The notes under the pieces: generated by a model
What the model was told of the DNA's origin: nothing
The model's database searches: none
Seen by the model: the letters and a program-made list of their open reading frames with translations, nothing else
Made by a program: the position numbers and the translations under genes
Shown here: in pieces, positions 62,875-64,000 of the stretch
Numbering within the stretch: position 1 is the stretch's first letter
Layout: each line of letters begins with the position of its first letter
From: Pseudohongiella acticola
Lineage (GTDB): Bacteria; Pseudomonadota; Gammaproteobacteria; Pseudomonadales; Pseudohongiellaceae
Length of the DNA stretch: 64,000 nucleotides
Direction of reading: 5' to 3'
NCBI RefSeq assembly: GCF_001758195.1
Contig: NZ_MASR01000002.1
Coordinates: 248,001-312,000 of the forward strand

Positions 62875-64000
62875 TCAGAACTGCAGCAAGGCTCTCGCGT
62901 ACAGGCGCCGGCCACGACCGTCAAACACCGAGGCGTCATAGTTCAGAGCGCCAGCGTAACGGTATGGCAAGGTTGCATTGAACGCATCCAGTGCACCTAT
63001 CGTAAAGATGCTGGTACCCAGCCGGCTATCGGCCCATTCATGGGTGTAGCTGTACTGCAGATCGATACTGTTGTAGCTATCCACTTTGTCCTGCACTACT
63101 GAGCGTACATAGTCATTACCGTTTTCGAAGGTGTTGCGATACGCCAGGTCTTCATACGATCCGATGAAGCGATTGATCACGGTGACGCTGTGGCGAAGGT
63201 CGTGACTGGACCAGTTCAGGGTCAGATTGCCCTTTTTGTCCGGCAGTGAACGCACCAGAATGCCATCACCGGTCGTGCCGGCGGCATCAAACACGCCTGT
63301 TTCCAACAATCCAAGCTCCAGCCCGGGCACGTCTTTCAGCGTGTACTGATTAACATAGGTAAAGTCCATGCTGGCGCGGAAGCGCCCCATGTCCATTTCC
63401 CAGCCATAACCCAGCTTGAAGTCGAAACCATCAGAAATCACTTCACCCGCATTGATGGTAGAACTGACAATGGTCACCAGCGCACCTTCGGTGCTGCCCT
63501 GTGTACGAACCACATTCGGTACCACGTATTCCCGCGGATCGACCACACAATCCAGTCGCGAGCCTTCAATAACCTGCCCGGCTTCATTCTGCGAGGCTTG
63601 CGGATCGCTGCCCCACTGTGCTTCCAGAGCGTTGGGATCGCAAGCTACATAGGGCTGCGCAGCATCATTGGCCAATGATGAGTTCAGCACATAGTTGGCC
63701 GGATTGGTCGCTGCTGATGCAAATGCATCCAGTTCACCGGAGATTGATGAAATCGCCGGTTGTGGCATCACCCGATCCTTGACCTCAAAGCGCCAGAAGT
63801 CTGTCGTCACACTCAGGCCATCCAATACGCCATAGGGAGTCCAGATGAAGCCGGCACTGAAGGTGTTGGCCGATTCATTGCCAACATCAGGCGCTGGTGC
63901 ACCCACACTGTAGGTGGTGTTGGGTTCAGCGTTGGCGTTGCTCACCGCCGCCAGACCCGCGCGCACAGCCTGGTTGCGCAACGGGTCCCGGAAGGTCACC
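62875..64000 (-). CDS. TonB-dependent outer-membrane receptor (copy 3, partial)
   Basis: The C-terminal 375 residues of a third receptor; its N-terminus lies beyond the window. It shares with copies 1 and 2 the FRDPLRNQAVRAGL, AGFIWTP, ELGLLETGVFDAAGTTGDG and LVRSLPDKKGN stretches and ends GRGRRLYARALLQF. The barrel is clearly paralogous; identity appears greatest at the C-terminal strands. The same C-terminal Phe indicates outer-membrane insertion. Confidence 0.92.
   Translation of the reverse strand, partial: VTFRDPLRNQAVRAGLAAVSNANAEPNTTYSVGAPAPDVGNESANTFSAGFIWTPYGVLDGLSVTTDFWRFEVKDRVMPQPAISSISGELDAFASAATNPANYVLNSSLANDAAQPYVACDPNALEAQWGSDPQASQNEAGQVIEGSRLDCVVDPREYVVPNVVRTQGSTEGALVTIVSSTINAGEVISDGFDFKLGYGWEMDMGRFRASMDFTYVNQYTLKDVPGLELGLLETGVFDAAGTTGDGILVRSLPDKKGNLTLNWSSHDLRHSVTVINRFIGSYEDLAYRNTFENGNDYVRSVVQDKVDSYNSIDLQYSYTHEWADSRLGTSIFTIGALDAFNATLPYRYAGALNYDASVFDGRGRRLYARALLQF

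Noticed and set aside
1-64000. CRISPR array, rRNA genes, insertion sequences or prophage
   Set aside because: No regularly spaced identical repeats, rRNA signatures, transposase or phage structural genes were seen on either strand.

Overview
The window is about 55 percent GC and reads as a chromosome segment of a motile marine-type gammaproteobacterium. Flagellar gene content and order (cheV-cheR-flgBCDEFGHIJKL, fliC-flaG-fliD-fliS-fleQ, and flgA-flgM-flgN plus a PilZ gene on the other strand) follow the Pseudomonadales pattern. Long TonB-dependent receptors in tandem and a secreted DLQGVW-type protein recall Pseudohongiella/Cellvibrio-like bacteria; that assignment is only an impression.

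Layout. 1-1217: tail of purN and a DUF3108 gene. 1244-29538: flagellar and chemotaxis block. The master activator FleQ, sigma-54 promoters before flgB and fliD, and sigma-28 promoters before flgM and fliC give a readable transcription hierarchy. Several axial proteins (FliC 1195 aa, FliD 938, FlgK 893, FlgE 679) are far longer than usual. 29548-35423: a fused double glycosyltransferase gene, two small ORFs, and an MHYT hybrid histidine kinase overlapping an HD-GYP response regulator. 35561-36953: tRNA-Arg(CCT), a DUF2183 gene and a decayed copy of the tRNA 3' half.

36994-44218: the most unusual part. A CDP-alcohol phosphatidyltransferase and a flippase-like membrane protein (+ strand) converge on a 6-pyruvoyltetrahydropterin-synthase-like protein, a zinc-type dehydrogenase, a stand-alone RibD reductase domain and a GTP cyclohydrolase II (- strand), which diverge from a GT4 glycosyltransferase and a methyltransferase. 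Together these look like an uncharacterised pathway from GTP to a modified, perhaps lipid-linked, pteridine or pyrimidine product. The PTPS-like protein has Glu where the family has its catalytic Cys.

44223-55117: c-di-GMP enzymes (a GGDEF protein, an EAL-CBS-GGDEF protein and an EAL protein), ectoine hydroxylase without ectABC, OsmC, RdgC, two MFS transporters, a hypoxanthine-DNA glycosylase and a promoter-small ORF-terminator unit at 48825-49158. 55196-64000: three tandem TonB-dependent receptor paralogues, the first two with duplicated leaders and each with its own terminator; the third runs off the end.

Functional links: the flagellar block, the PilZ brake, the HD-GYP regulator and the GGDEF/EAL proteins fit one c-di-GMP-controlled motility programme. 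No CRISPR array, rRNA, insertion sequence or phage gene was seen.
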